Source of the DNA: Acidobacteriota bacterium
GTDB taxonomy: Bacteria > Acidobacteriota > Thermoanaerobaculia > Multivoradales > JAGPDF01
Assembly (NCBI GenBank): GCA_014584695.1
Contig: JACTMI010000018.1
Span: forward strand, 1 to 45,000
Reading direction: 5' to 3'
DNA: 45,000 nucleotides
The stretch's first letter is position 1, and every line of letters starts with the position of its first letter. The position numbers and the translations under genes were made by a program. The notes beneath the pieces are model-generated. The model made no database searches. It saw only the letters and a program-made list of their open reading frames with translations, and was not told the DNA's origin. Shown here in pieces: positions 22,606 to 31,233 of this stretch.

Positions 22606-24135
22606 TCAGCGCGCCGGCTGCAGGGTCAGCGGATCGCGCGGCGGCAGGTGCTCGACCCGGCCGCCGAACAGCTGCTGCATGCTGGCGCGCCCATCGGCGT
22701 CTCCGGGCCCGATCTCCTCCCACTTGCCGACCACCAGCATGACCAGCTCGTCGGGCCGCAGGTACTTCTCGGCCACCGTCCGCACCTGCTCCGCAGTCAC
22801 CGCGCCGATGCGCTCCCGATAGCGGACCCAGTAGTCCGGGGCCCGGCCGATCACTTGGTCGTTGGCGAAGGTGCGCGCGATCTGGGTCGGCGACTCGAAG
22901 GAGCGAGGGAAGGTGTCGACGAAGGACGCCTTCGACACCCGCAGCTCCTCGGCCGTCGGCGGCTCGCGCCGGATCCGGTCGAGCTCTTCGAGCGCGATGA
23001 CGCTGGCGTAGGCGACGGTCGGGTTCTTCGAATCGAAACCCATCTGGAAGATGCCGGGCCAGAAGGTGCCGATGCCGTAGCCCGAGCCGGCGCCGTAGGC
23101 GAGCCCTTCGTCGGAGCGGATCCGCTGGGTCAGGCGAGAGGTGAAGCCGCCGCCGCCCAGGATGTCGTTGGCCACCATCAGGGCGTACATCTCGGGATCG
23201 CTCCAGTCGCGCCACTGCGACCCCAGGTGCCCGATCCGGACCTTGCCCTGCGGGATCTCCTTCTCGACGTGGTAGAGGCCCGGCTGGAGCGTGTGCTCCG
23301 GTCCCGCGGGCGGCCACGCCGGCGGCGCGCCGGCGGCGCGGAATCCCGCCAAGCGCCGGCCCAGATCGGCCAGGATCGACGCCGTGTCGACATCGCCCGA
23401 AACCGCCAGGACCAGATTCTCGGCGCCATAGGTGTCGCGGTGGAAGGCGACCAGATCGTCGCGTCCGATCGCCTCGAGGTCGGCGCGGGTCATCTGCCGG
23501 CTGGCGAAGTGGGTCTCGCCGCGCATCAGGAAGGTCCACTCCCGCGCCACGATGGCGCCGGCGTCGTCGTTGCGCTGCTTCATCTGCTCGAGCAGGATCC
23601 CCTTCTCGATCTCGAGTCGGCGCTCGTCGAAGCGCGGCTCGCGCAACATCTCGAAGAAGAGGTCGAGGCCCTCGCCGAGCGCCGGGGTGATGACGTCGAG
23701 GGTCGCCGTGGCGCGCACGTCGGCCGCGGTGGAGCCGATCTGGGCGGCGAGGAAATCCGCCTTCTCGTCGAACTCCTCCGGTGTCAGGCCGCGGGTACCC
23801 CCCTTCCGGAGCAGCGACGCGGTGAGCGCGGCGAGGCCGGTCTTGCCCGCCGGCTCGCGGAAGGCGCCGGTGCGGAAGGTCGCCTGGAGCTTCACCAGCG
23901 GCAGCGCGTGGTCCTCGACCACGTAGACGACCACGCCGCCCGGCAGCTCGTGGCGCAGGCGCGCGGCCTCCGGAACCTCGAACCGGAGCGCGCCGAAAGT
24001 CAGCGCCTCCGGACGGGCGGGAATCGCCGGCGACTTGGCCTTCGCGGGCTTGGCCGCCAGGACCGGCGCGGCCAGCGCCGCGCCGGCGGCGAGGGCGAGA
24101 GCGAGAGTGACGACAGCGGTCGGACGACGGCTCAC
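22606..24135 (-). CDS. M16 family peptidase homologue, non-catalytic subunit
   Basis: The 509-aa protein has a signal peptide (about 1-28) and the two-domain M16 fold (ELPGGVVVYVVEDHALPLVKL near the start, split over two strands; GGGGFTSRLTQRIRSDEGLAYG in the second half). The HxxEH zinc motif is replaced by TASLLRKGGT, so it cannot bind the catalytic zinc. The RSDEGLAYG segment, which completes the active site in heterodimeric M16 enzymes, is kept. It starts at GTG 24135, overlapping the stop of the catalytic partner (GTGA). This is the usual alpha/beta pair of periplasmic M16 proteases that degrade peptides in an enclosed chamber. Confidence 0.88.
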   Translation of the reverse strand: MSRRPTAVVTLALALAAGAALAAPVLAAKPAKAKSPAIPARPEALTFGALRFEVPEAARLRHELPGGVVVYVVEDHALPLVKLQATFRTGAFREPAGKTGLAALTASLLRKGGTRGLTPEEFDEKADFLAAQIGSTAADVRATATLDVITPALGEGLDLFFEMLREPRFDERRLEIEKGILLEQMKQRNDDAGAIVAREWTFLMRGETHFASRQMTRADLEAIGRDDLVAFHRDTYGAENLVLAVSGDVDTASILADLGRRLAGFRAAGAPPAWPPAGPEHTLQPGLYHVEKEIPQGKVRIGHLGSQWRDWSDPEMYALMVANDILGGGGFTSRLTQRIRSDEGLAYGAGSGYGIGTFWPGIFQMGFDSKNPTVAYASVIALEELDRIRREPPTAEELRVSKASFVDTFPRSFESPTQIARTFANDQVIGRAPDYWVRYRERIGAVTAEQVRTVAEKYLRPDELVMLVVGKWEEIGPGDADGRASMQQLFGGRVEHLPPRDPLTLQPAR

Positions 24136-25925
24136 GGCTGGCCCTCCTCGGCGGCGCGGGCGAGCGTCTCGAGGCGCTCGCGCACCTCGCGCTCGACCAC
24201 GTCGACGATCTGCTGGAACTCGGGTGGCAATTGCGACCGCTGCGCGGCGAGCTGGCCGAGCATCTGCTCGAGCCGCTCCGCGTCGGTGCTCTGGCGAATC
24301 TGGCGGATCTGGCCCATCACCTGCTGCTGCAGCGGGCCGGGCAGGTCGGCGAGCTCGGCGGGCACCGGCTCCGCGGCGGAGCCGGCCTTGCGCAAGTAGG
24401 TCGCGACCGTGCGGTTCTCCGGCGTGAAGTACTTGCGCGCCACCCGCTGGACGTCCTCCGCGGTCACGGCGAGGGTCTGCTCCGACCAGGTGTTCAGATA
24501 GCTCCAGTCCCCCCAGCCTTCGTAGAAGAGGAGTTGGAGCAGAAGGAAGAACGGACTCTCGAGGTTCCGGAACGAGGTCGCCGCGATCTGGTTGTTGACC
24601 TTGGCGAGCTCTTCGGCCGGGACCGGTTCGTCGCGCAGCCGCTCGATCTCGGCCCACAGCGCCGCCTCCAGGTCGGCCGGCGTGGCGTCGCCCTTGGTCT
24701 CGGCGGAGAGCGAGAAGAAGCCGTTGTAGCGCCACGACTGCTGGCTCGAGGAGGCCGCAGCCGCGATCTGGCTATCGAGCACCAGCCGCTTGCGCAACCT
24801 GCCGGTCTCGCCGTTGAGCAGCCCCTCGACGATGTCGAGGACGTAGCTGTCCTTGTGTTGGAACGGCGCGGTGTGGAACTGAACAGCCAGCTGCGGCTGG
24901 CAGTCGCACTCGGCGTTCATCCGCTTCTCGGCGAGCTGTGGCACCTCGAGCGTGACCACGTCGGGCACCGGCTTCTTGCCGCGCGGGATGCGGCCGAAGT
25001 AGCGCTCGGCGAGCTGCCGGACCTGGGCGGGATCGAAGTTGCCCACCAGGGCGGCGGTCAGGTTGTTCGGCGCGTAGAAGGTCGAGAAGAAATCCTCGGC
25101 GTCGGCGAGCGACAGCATGCGCAGGTCCGACATCCAGCCGATGGTGTCCCACTTGTAGGGGTGGGAGGTCCAGAACATGGCGTTCAGCTGCTCGTCGAAG
25201 GGGCCGGTCGGCGTCGAATCGACCCGCAGCCGCCGCTCCTCCTGGACCACGTCGCGCTCGGCGTAGAACTCGCGGAACACCGGCTGCAGCAGCCGCTCGG
25301 ACTCCATCCAGAACCAGAGCTCGAGCTTGTTGGCCGGCACGGTGATGAAGTAGATCGTCGAGTCCCAGTTGGTGGTCGCGTTGAGCCCCGAGGCGCCGGC
25401 CTCGGTGTAGATCCTGTCGAACTCGTCCTTGACCATCAGCTGCCGCTGCTCCTCGACCAGCGTCTGGAACCGGCTCTCGAGGTCGACCAGCTCCCGCGGC
25501 CGCGCGGCCGGGTCGAACGGGTCGTCGATCTCGCCGCGGCGGTAGCGCTGCCGCTGCACCGCGTAGAGCGCGCGGATCTGCTCCTGCAGCGCCTCCTGCT
25601 CGGCGATGATCTGGGCGTCGCGCGCGGCGTTCGTGGTGCCGATCACGCGCGAGCCCTTGAACATCATGTGCTCGAAGAAATGGGCGACGCCGGTGATGCC
25701 GGGCCGCTCGTTGGCCGAGCCGACTTTCGCCACCCAGCCCCCCATCACCGTCGCCTGCTCGGGCCGGGGCACGAGCAGGAACTTCATGCCGTTGTCGAGC
25801 GTGAACTCCTGGACCGGCACCTCGGCCCGCGGCGTCTCGGCGGGAACGGGCGCGAGCCCGAACCCGGCGGCGAGCAGCAGCGCGCCCGCCAGCCGTCGCG
25901 TCCTGCGTCGCGCGGCATCTCTCAT
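24132..25925 (-). CDS. M16 family zinc metallopeptidase, catalytic subunit, with helical insertion
   Basis: The 597-aa protein has a signal peptide (about 1-29) and the inverted zinc motif HFFEH at residues 82-86 in VAHFFEHMMFKGS. Between this motif and the conserved GLNATTNWDSTIYF segment there are about 70 extra residues, mostly charged and helical (QEALQEQIRALYAVQRQ and following). Canonical M16 proteins have only about 25 residues there. The downstream zinc Glu probably lies in LELWFWMESERLL. It should cleave peptides in the periplasm with the non-catalytic partner encoded right after it (GTGA overlap). The start has GGAGAG about 8 nt upstream. Confidence 0.88.
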   Translation of the reverse strand: MRDAARRRTRRLAGALLLAAGFGLAPVPAETPRAEVPVQEFTLDNGMKFLLVPRPEQATVMGGWVAKVGSANERPGITGVAHFFEHMMFKGSRVIGTTNAARDAQIIAEQEALQEQIRALYAVQRQRYRRGEIDDPFDPAARPRELVDLESRFQTLVEEQRQLMVKDEFDRIYTEAGASGLNATTNWDSTIYFITVPANKLELWFWMESERLLQPVFREFYAERDVVQEERRLRVDSTPTGPFDEQLNAMFWTSHPYKWDTIGWMSDLRMLSLADAEDFFSTFYAPNNLTAALVGNFDPAQVRQLAERYFGRIPRGKKPVPDVVTLEVPQLAEKRMNAECDCQPQLAVQFHTAPFQHKDSYVLDIVEGLLNGETGRLRKRLVLDSQIAAAASSSQQSWRYNGFFSLSAETKGDATPADLEAALWAEIERLRDEPVPAEELAKVNNQIAATSFRNLESPFFLLLQLLFYEGWGDWSYLNTWSEQTLAVTAEDVQRVARKYFTPENRTVATYLRKAGSAAEPVPAELADLPGPLQQQVMGQIRQIRQSTDAERLEQMLGQLAAQRSQLPPEFQQIVDVVEREVRERLETLARAAEEGQP

Positions 25926-25973
25926 CTTGAGCTCTCCATACCCAACCTCTCCCGGGAAGACAGACCTCGCGGT

Positions 25974-25990
25974 CGGGGAGCCACTCCCCG
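25974..25990 (-). terminator. GC-rich hairpin after xseB, possible terminator
   Basis: CGGGGAG and CTCCCCG form a perfect 7-bp stem with a 3-nt loop in the 129-nt gap between xseB and the M16 operon. There is no U-tract on the minus strand, so intrinsic termination is uncertain. The rest of the gap shows nothing else recognisable beyond the M16 leader. Confidence 0.3.
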
Positions 25991-26054
25991 CACCTCGCCT
26001 TCTACGTCGGGGCGACGGGCTGGGTTTCCGCTCGCCCGCGGCCCCGGACGGCGC

Positions 26055-26285
26055 TCAGCCCTCCGGTTCGGCCTCGAGGCGCTGGACGATCTGGGCGACT
26101 TCGAGCTCGGCCTTGCGGATCTTGCCCCGGCAGAGCTCGAGCAGCTCGGCTGCGCGCGCGAGCTCCGCGGCCAGCCGGTCGACGTCGACCTCCTCGCTCT
26201 CGATCCGGCCGAGGATCGCCTCGAGCTCGCGAATCGCCGCCGTGAAACCAGGGCCCTCGGCCTCGGCGCTCTTCCTGGCGCTCAT
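26055..26285 (-). CDS. xseB: Exodeoxyribonuclease VII small subunit
   Basis: The 76-aa protein is almost wholly helical, with FTAAIRELEAILGRIESEEVDVDRL and AAELLELCRGKI as its core (split by a turn), matching XseB in length and pattern. Several XseB copies bind each XseA subunit in exonuclease VII, which degrades single-stranded DNA. Its ATG at 26285 overlaps the xseA stop (ATGA). A longer open frame extends upstream inside xseA but has no support. Confidence 0.92.
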   Translation of the reverse strand: MSARKSAEAEGPGFTAAIRELEAILGRIESEEVDVDRLAAELARAAELLELCRGKIRKAELEVAQIVQRLEAEPEG

Positions 26286-27670
26286 CGCCTCTCCTCCACC
26301 CGGCTGGCGATCTCGCCGCCGGCCAATTGCGTCGTCAACCGTTCGCCGGGCGCGACCTCCGACGGCGCGCGGAGCGCGCGCCCGGACGGCCCACGGGTGA
26401 CGCTGAAACCGCGGCGCAGGGTCCGCTCGGGCGCGAGTCCCGTGACCAGCCGCGCCATGCCCCCGAGGCGCGCCGCCGCGAGCGCCAGCCGGCCACGAGC
26501 GGTCACCTCCAACCGGACGGCCAGCTGCCGCCACTCGCGCTCGGCGCGGTCCAACCCGCGCGGCGCCTCGCGGCCGAGCCGCTGCGCGGCGAGCCGCAGC
26601 CGCGAGCCGGCCGCCCGCAACGCCCGCGGCGGTGCCCCGCCGAGGGCCCGCGACAGCGCCGCCAGGCGGGCGGCGAGCTGCGCCAGCCGGGCGCGCGCCC
26701 CGAGGGCGCGGCGCTCGGCGACGGCGAGCGCCGTGGCGGCGCGGGCGAGCGGCAGCCGACTGGCGGTGGCGAGCCGCTCCCGCAGGCGTGCGACCGCGAG
26801 GTCGGCCCCTTGCATCCGGGCGACCAGGAACTCGGCGACCTTGGTCGGGGTCTTGAACGCCTGGTAGGCCACCCGATCGGCGACCGTCTGGTCGATCTCG
26901 TGGCCCAGGCCGGTCAGCACCGGCAGCGGCGAGCGCGCCACCGCGAGCGCGATCGCCCGGCTGTCGAAGGCCGCGAGGTCGCTCCTGGCGCCGCCGCCGC
27001 GAACCAGGGCCGCGCAGTCGGCCCCCGCGGTGGCGACCAGCGCCAGCGCCGAGGCGACGGCGCGCTCGGCTTCCGACCCCTGAACCGCGGCGTGGACGAA
27101 GGTGACGCGGAAGCCGTAACCGCTCTCGGCGAGGGTGGCGAGGAAGTCGTGATAGGCGGCCGAGCCCGCCGAGGTGACGAGCCCGACGTGGAGCGGCAGC
27201 GCCGCGAGCGGCCGCTCGCGATTCGCCTCGAGCAGCCCGGTCGCGGCGAGCTCGGCGAGCGTCTCCTCGCGGCGCCGGGCGAGCTCGCCCAGCGCGAACA
27301 CCGGATCGACCTCCTTGACCTGGACCTGGAGCTTGCCGTGCGGCGGATAGAAGTCCAGCGCGACCCGGCAGCGGATGGCGAGCCCGTCCGCCATCCGCTG
27401 TCCGTGGCGGTCGAGCAGCGTCCGCACGCGCGCCGCGTCGCCCCGCCAGAGGACGGCGTCGAGTTTGCCGACCACGGCGTCGCCGTCGCCCTTCTCGACC
27501 AGCTCGAAGTAGACGTGGCCGCTGGCGTGGGTCTTGAGCCGCTGGATCTCCCCGGCCACCCAGACGCTCGGCAGCGCCGCGCGCAGCAGCCCCTGCAGCT
27601 CGCGACCGAGCCCCGAGACGGTGTAGGTCTCCGGGTCGAGCCGCTCGGTCGCGGGCGCGCGCGGCATCAT
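26282..27670 (-). CDS. xseA: Exodeoxyribonuclease VII large subunit
   Basis: The 462-aa protein has the N-terminal OB fold (YTVSGLGRELQGLL, VWVAGEIQRLKTHASGHVYF across two strands), then the catalytic domain with GLVTSAGSAAYHDF, LVRGGGARSDLAAFDS and LTGLGHEIDQTVAD, ending in a long Arg/Ala-rich helical region. It cuts single-stranded DNA from both ends in complex with XseB. Two consecutive ATGs occur at 27670 and 27667; either may be used. The stop of the 182-aa protein is 1 nt upstream, and the stop of xseA overlaps xseB. It is therefore the middle gene of a three-gene unit. Confidence 0.93.
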   Translation of the reverse strand: MMPRAPATERLDPETYTVSGLGRELQGLLRAALPSVWVAGEIQRLKTHASGHVYFELVEKGDGDAVVGKLDAVLWRGDAARVRTLLDRHGQRMADGLAIRCRVALDFYPPHGKLQVQVKEVDPVFALGELARRREETLAELAATGLLEANRERPLAALPLHVGLVTSAGSAAYHDFLATLAESGYGFRVTFVHAAVQGSEAERAVASALALVATAGADCAALVRGGGARSDLAAFDSRAIALAVARSPLPVLTGLGHEIDQTVADRVAYQAFKTPTKVAEFLVARMQGADLAVARLRERLATASRLPLARAATALAVAERRALGARARLAQLAARLAALSRALGGAPPRALRAAGSRLRLAAQRLGREAPRGLDRAEREWRQLAVRLEVTARGRLALAAARLGGMARLVTGLAPERTLRRGFSVTRGPSGRALRAPSEVAPGERLTTQLAGGEIASRVEERR

Positions 27671-27671
27671 C

Positions 27672-28220
27672 TCAGTGGTAGCTGCGCAGCTCCTTGGCCG
27701 ACGCGAGGGGAATGCCTTCCGCCCACTCGACCACCTTCTTGTCCCCGCCGGTCCGCTTCTTGAGGAAGGAGACGGCCTCCTTGCGGTCGGAAAAGAGCCG
27801 CCAGATGAAGGTGTGGCCGGCCGGAGCGGTGAAGTACGTATAGTCCTCGGCCTGCGAGGAGAGCTCGAAGCCGAGATCGGCTTCGCCGTTGACCCCGACG
27901 CAGGCGGCGGCGATCGCGCGGTGCGCCAGGGCGAGCGCCTTGATCGCATCCTCGAAATCGGACAGTTCTTCCTTCGACTGCACCGAGTGGAGCAGCGAAA
28001 TGCGTCCGGCCTCCTCCTCGGCGAGCAAGTTGTAGGGGATGTCGTGCCGGTCCATCGCCTCCTTCGTCTCGGCGGTGGTGACGAACACGTCGTCGGTGCC
28101 GACCACCTTGTAGGCGATGCAGAAGGCATCCTGCTCGAATTTCGGGAAGGCCTCGGCGAGAATCCCCTCGTCTTCGACGGTAAAGTAGTAGAGCCGGTTC
28201 AAGAGTCGGCGAGACGACAT
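27672..28220 (-). CDS. Unrecognised 182-aa soluble protein upstream of xseAB
   Basis: I do not recognise this protein. It is soluble, acidic and unusually rich in Lys, Glu, Phe and Tyr for this region, with KFEQDAFCIAYKVVGTDDVFV near the N-terminus and YTYFTAPAGHTFIWRLFSD in the C-terminal third. There is no signal peptide, membrane helix or obvious catalytic motif. Two similar alpha-beta halves are possible but not certain. The start is secure, with GGAGG 9 nt before the ATG. The stop lies 1 nt before the xseA start, so it is almost certainly translated with exonuclease VII. That makes a link to DNA repair or mismatch processing a testable idea and no more. Confidence 0.75.
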   Translation of the reverse strand: MSSRRLLNRLYYFTVEDEGILAEAFPKFEQDAFCIAYKVVGTDDVFVTTAETKEAMDRHDIPYNLLAEEEAGRISLLHSVQSKEELSDFEDAIKALALAHRAIAAACVGVNGEADLGFELSSQAEDYTYFTAPAGHTFIWRLFSDRKEAVSFLKKRTGGDKKVVEWAEGIPLASAKELRSYH

Positions 28221-28283
28221 GGTGGCGTACCTCCAGGGCCGAACCTTCTATCACAGCGCGGGCGCCGACGCCGGAGCGGCGGC

Positions 28284-31208
28284 TTGACCGGCGCTTCACC
28301 GGCCCTGCGCCTGCCCGCCGGGCTGCTGCGGATCTGGGTCGACGGGCCGGGTGCTGCCCGGCTCGGCCAGCTCGACCTGGCCGGGGTCGGGGTCCATCAG
28401 GCCGAGCCGGGAACCTGGGTCTTGCCGGCGCTGCCGGGCGATCCCGCCGTGTTCGACCGCGCCGCCCGGCTCGGCCAGCGGCTGCTCGCCGCGCTCGCCG
28501 CCGAGGTGGGCCAGGGCAAGACCCGCGCCCTGGTCGCCCCGGCGGCGCTGCGCCTCGAGGCCGACCGGCTGGAGCTGATCGCCGACGCCCTGATCCAGGA
28601 GCTCGCGCGGCGGCCGCCGGCGCTCTCGCCCGACACCCTGCACCTGACCGGCCACGCCGTGCGCGGGCTCGAAGGGCGCTGGGTGACGGCCGCCGGGCCG
28701 AACCTCCAGATCGGCACCGGCCGGGTCGTGCCGACCGCCGTCCTCGGCCCGGCCGCGCCGGGCCTGCCGCCCTGGCGCAATCCCGAGGTCCTCGCCCGCG
28801 CCTTGCGCTGGGTGCCGCGCGGCGACGCCGGCGACCGGCTCGGCGAGCTGCTCGCCCAGCCCGGCTGCCGCCTCACCGGGCCGATCGGAGTGGGCAAGAC
28901 CCGCCTCGCCTGGGAGATCCTGCGCGCCAGTGGCCGAGCTGCGATCTGGCGGCGGGCGGGGGGCGAGCCGGTCGAGCCATCGCTGCCGCTGGACCGACTC
29001 TTGCGCGGTGAGAAGACCCGCCCGCTGTGGGTCGTCTTCGACACGCTGGAGTCGGCCGACGCCGGCGTCTGGCAGGAGATCCTCGACCTCGCCGCGCGGC
29101 CGGACTTCGGCGCCGGGCTGCACGCGCTGCTGATCGGCCGCTCTGCGACCCCGTGGCACGAAGCGCTCGGGCCGCTGCCGCTGGTCGAGCTCGAGCCGCT
29201 CGCAGGGGAGGCCTGGGAGCGCTTCTGTTTCCAGGCCTTCCACGGCCTGGCGCTGCCGCTCGGGGTCTCCGAGCGGCTGGCCGAGCGCGCCGGCGGCAAC
29301 CCCTTCGCGCTCGAAGAGGCGCTGCTCTACCTGGTCCGCGACCGCCAGCTGCGCCAGGTCTTCGGCTCGTTCTTCTTCAGCGGCACCGAGGACCGGGCCG
29401 AGTTCCAGCCGTCGAGCCGGCTGCGCCTGCACGCCGAGGCGGAGGCCGCTCGCCTCGGCAATCCCACCCCCCTGCGCCTGCTGGCGCTCGCCGGGAACCC
29501 GACGCCCGCCGCCGAGCTGGGCGCGGCCACGTTCACGCTCGGCGCGCCGACCCTCGGCGCCGATTGGGAGGAGCTGCCGATCCAGGCCGGCCTGCTGGTC
29601 CGGCGCGAGGGGCCCTGGGGCGAGGGGCTGGTGCACCGATTCCCGGCGATCGAGCTGGCCCTCGCCGGCGCTTTCGAGCCCGGGGTCGCCCTCGAGGCCA
29701 AGCGGACGCTGGGCGAGCTGCTGGCGGCCCGCAGCTCGACCGGCCCGGAGCTCTGGGGCGCCTGGCCGCTGCTCGCCGGCTCGGAGGACGGCGCCCAGAC
29801 GGCGCTGCGCGCGGCCGCCGCGCCCGGGGCCAGGATTCCGCGCGAGGAGCTCTTCGCCGCGCTGCGCGGCGAGCTCGCCTCGCTCGGCGAGCGGGGCGGA
29901 GACCCGACGCTGGAGCTCGACCTGCTCTGGGCGCTGCTGCCGATCGCGCGGCGGCTCGGCCGCCTGCACGAGCTCGAGGCCGCCATCGCGCGCGGCCTCG
30001 AGCTCGCCGGCGCCCGACCCGAGCGCTTCCTCGCCGTCGCCGCCGTGGCCGCCGAGCTCCAGCAGAAGGCTGGACGGCTGCGCGAGGCCGAGGCGACGCT
30101 GCGCCGCGCGCTCACCGCCGCCCACGCCACCGAGGAGAAGAAGAAGGAGCTGCTGCTGATCGAGCTCGGGCGGGTGATCGTGCGGCTCGGCCGACGCCCC
30201 GAGGCCCAGGAGCTCTTCCTCAAGACCCTGCAGTTCGCGGAACGGGGCGGACGGGCCGCCGTCGCGGCCACCTGCGAGTTCCATCTCGGCAACATCGCGC
30301 TCCACGAATTCCGACTCGACGATGCGATCCGCCACCACGAAGCGGCGCTGGCGCTGCGCCGCCCGGTGGGCCCGGCCGGTTCGGTGGCGGCGTCGCTGTC
30401 CGCGCTCGGGGCGGTCGAGCTGGCGCGCGGCAACTTCCCGGGCGCCCTCGCCCGCTACCAGGAAGCTCAGGCGCAGGTGGCCGACGGCGGCGACGGGGCC
30501 GATCAGGCCTGGACGCTGCTCGGCATCGGCAGGTCCTTGGCCGGGCTGGGCGACTTCGCCGGCGCCATGCCGGTGGTCAAGAGGGCGCTGGCGCTGCGGG
30601 AGGGGCGCGACGACGCGGTCGGCGAAGCGATCGCGCGGGTGGAGCTGGCCGAGCTGCAGCTCGAGCTGGGCCAGCTCGACGCCGCCCACCAGGAGGCGCG
30701 CAAGGCGCTGTTCGCCCTGTCGTTGGTGGCCGAGCACGACGCCCTCGCCGACGCCGAGCGGGTGCTGGGGCAAGTTTTCGTCCGCTCGCGGCGGCCGGCC
30801 GAGGCGATGCCCCGCTTCGCCGAGGCGGAGCGCATCTACCGCAACGCGGGCAACGAGCTGGCGGTCCTCAACATCCTCGCCTGCCGGTTGGATGCGGCGA
30901 TCGCCGCCGGCGAGGTCGCCGGGGTCGAAGCGGCGTTCGCGGCGCTCGCCGAGGAGCGCCGGCGCCACCCGCAGATCTTCTCTGGCGCTCTCCACGACTA
31001 CCACCTCTACGTCGGCGCGCGCTGGCTCGAAGGCCACCGCGGACGGGGCGAGGATCCCAGACCCTATCTGGAGGAGGCCTACAGCGAGCTGCTGCGCCAG
31101 ACCGGCTACCTCGAGCCGGCGATGCGGCAGCGCTTCCTGTTCCAGATCCCCGGCCACGCCGCGATCCTCGAGGCGGCGACCCGCGCCGGGCTGCCGATGC
31201 CGGGTTGA
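28284..31208 (+). CDS. STAND-like P-loop ATPase with C-terminal TPR array
   Basis: The 974-aa protein has an unrecognised N-terminal domain (about 1-190), then a P-loop ATPase with Walker A GPIGVGKT at about 199-206, Walker B PLWVVFD near 247-253 and the GGNPFALEEALLYL block typical of STAND ATPases (about 340). From about residue 545 to the end it is built of TPR-type helical pairs such as LGNIALHEFRLDDAIRHHEAAL split over repeats. STAND proteins are signalling switches that oligomerise on ligand binding; MalT- and AfsR-like regulators and bacterial immune sensors share this layout. No DNA-binding, kinase, cyclase or nuclease effector is visible, unless the N-terminal domain is one. The start is a TTG at 28284 with GGAG 8 nt upstream. 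Nothing suggests its ligand. Confidence 0.78.
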   Translation: MTGASPALRLPAGLLRIWVDGPGAARLGQLDLAGVGVHQAEPGTWVLPALPGDPAVFDRAARLGQRLLAALAAEVGQGKTRALVAPAALRLEADRLELIADALIQELARRPPALSPDTLHLTGHAVRGLEGRWVTAAGPNLQIGTGRVVPTAVLGPAAPGLPPWRNPEVLARALRWVPRGDAGDRLGELLAQPGCRLTGPIGVGKTRLAWEILRASGRAAIWRRAGGEPVEPSLPLDRLLRGEKTRPLWVVFDTLESADAGVWQEILDLAARPDFGAGLHALLIGRSATPWHEALGPLPLVELEPLAGEAWERFCFQAFHGLALPLGVSERLAERAGGNPFALEEALLYLVRDRQLRQVFGSFFFSGTEDRAEFQPSSRLRLHAEAEAARLGNPTPLRLLALAGNPTPAAELGAATFTLGAPTLGADWEELPIQAGLLVRREGPWGEGLVHRFPAIELALAGAFEPGVALEAKRTLGELLAARSSTGPELWGAWPLLAGSEDGAQTALRAAAAPGARIPREELFAALRGELASLGERGGDPTLELDLLWALLPIARRLGRLHELEAAIARGLELAGARPERFLAVAAVAAELQQKAGRLREAEATLRRALTAAHATEEKKKELLLIELGRVIVRLGRRPEAQELFLKTLQFAERGGRAAVAATCEFHLGNIALHEFRLDDAIRHHEAALALRRPVGPAGSVAASLSALGAVELARGNFPGALARYQEAQAQVADGGDGADQAWTLLGIGRSLAGLGDFAGAMPVVKRALALREGRDDAVGEAIARVELAELQLELGQLDAAHQEARKALFALSLVAEHDALADAERVLGQVFVRSRRPAEAMPRFAEAERIYRNAGNELAVLNILACRLDAAIAAGEVAGVEAAFAALAEERRRHPQIFSGALHDYHLYVGARWLEGHRGRGEDPRPYLEEAYSELLRQTGYLEPAMRQRFLFQIPGHAAILEAATRAGLPMPG

Positions 31209-31233
31209 ACCCGGAAGCCTCCCTCGGGCTGAA

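Noticed and set aside
28296-31157. A 953-codon minus-strand open frame opposite the STAND/TPR gene
   Set aside because: The plus-strand product has Walker motifs and TPRs, while the opposite frame is rich in Gln, Arg and Gly with no recognisable motif. It is a GC-bias shadow.
31200-31214. Perfect palindrome CCGGGTT-G-AACCCGG at the stop of the TPR gene
   Set aside because: A 1-nt spacer makes it a poor hairpin, and there is no U-tract. It may only reflect codon content; there is too little evidence for a terminator.
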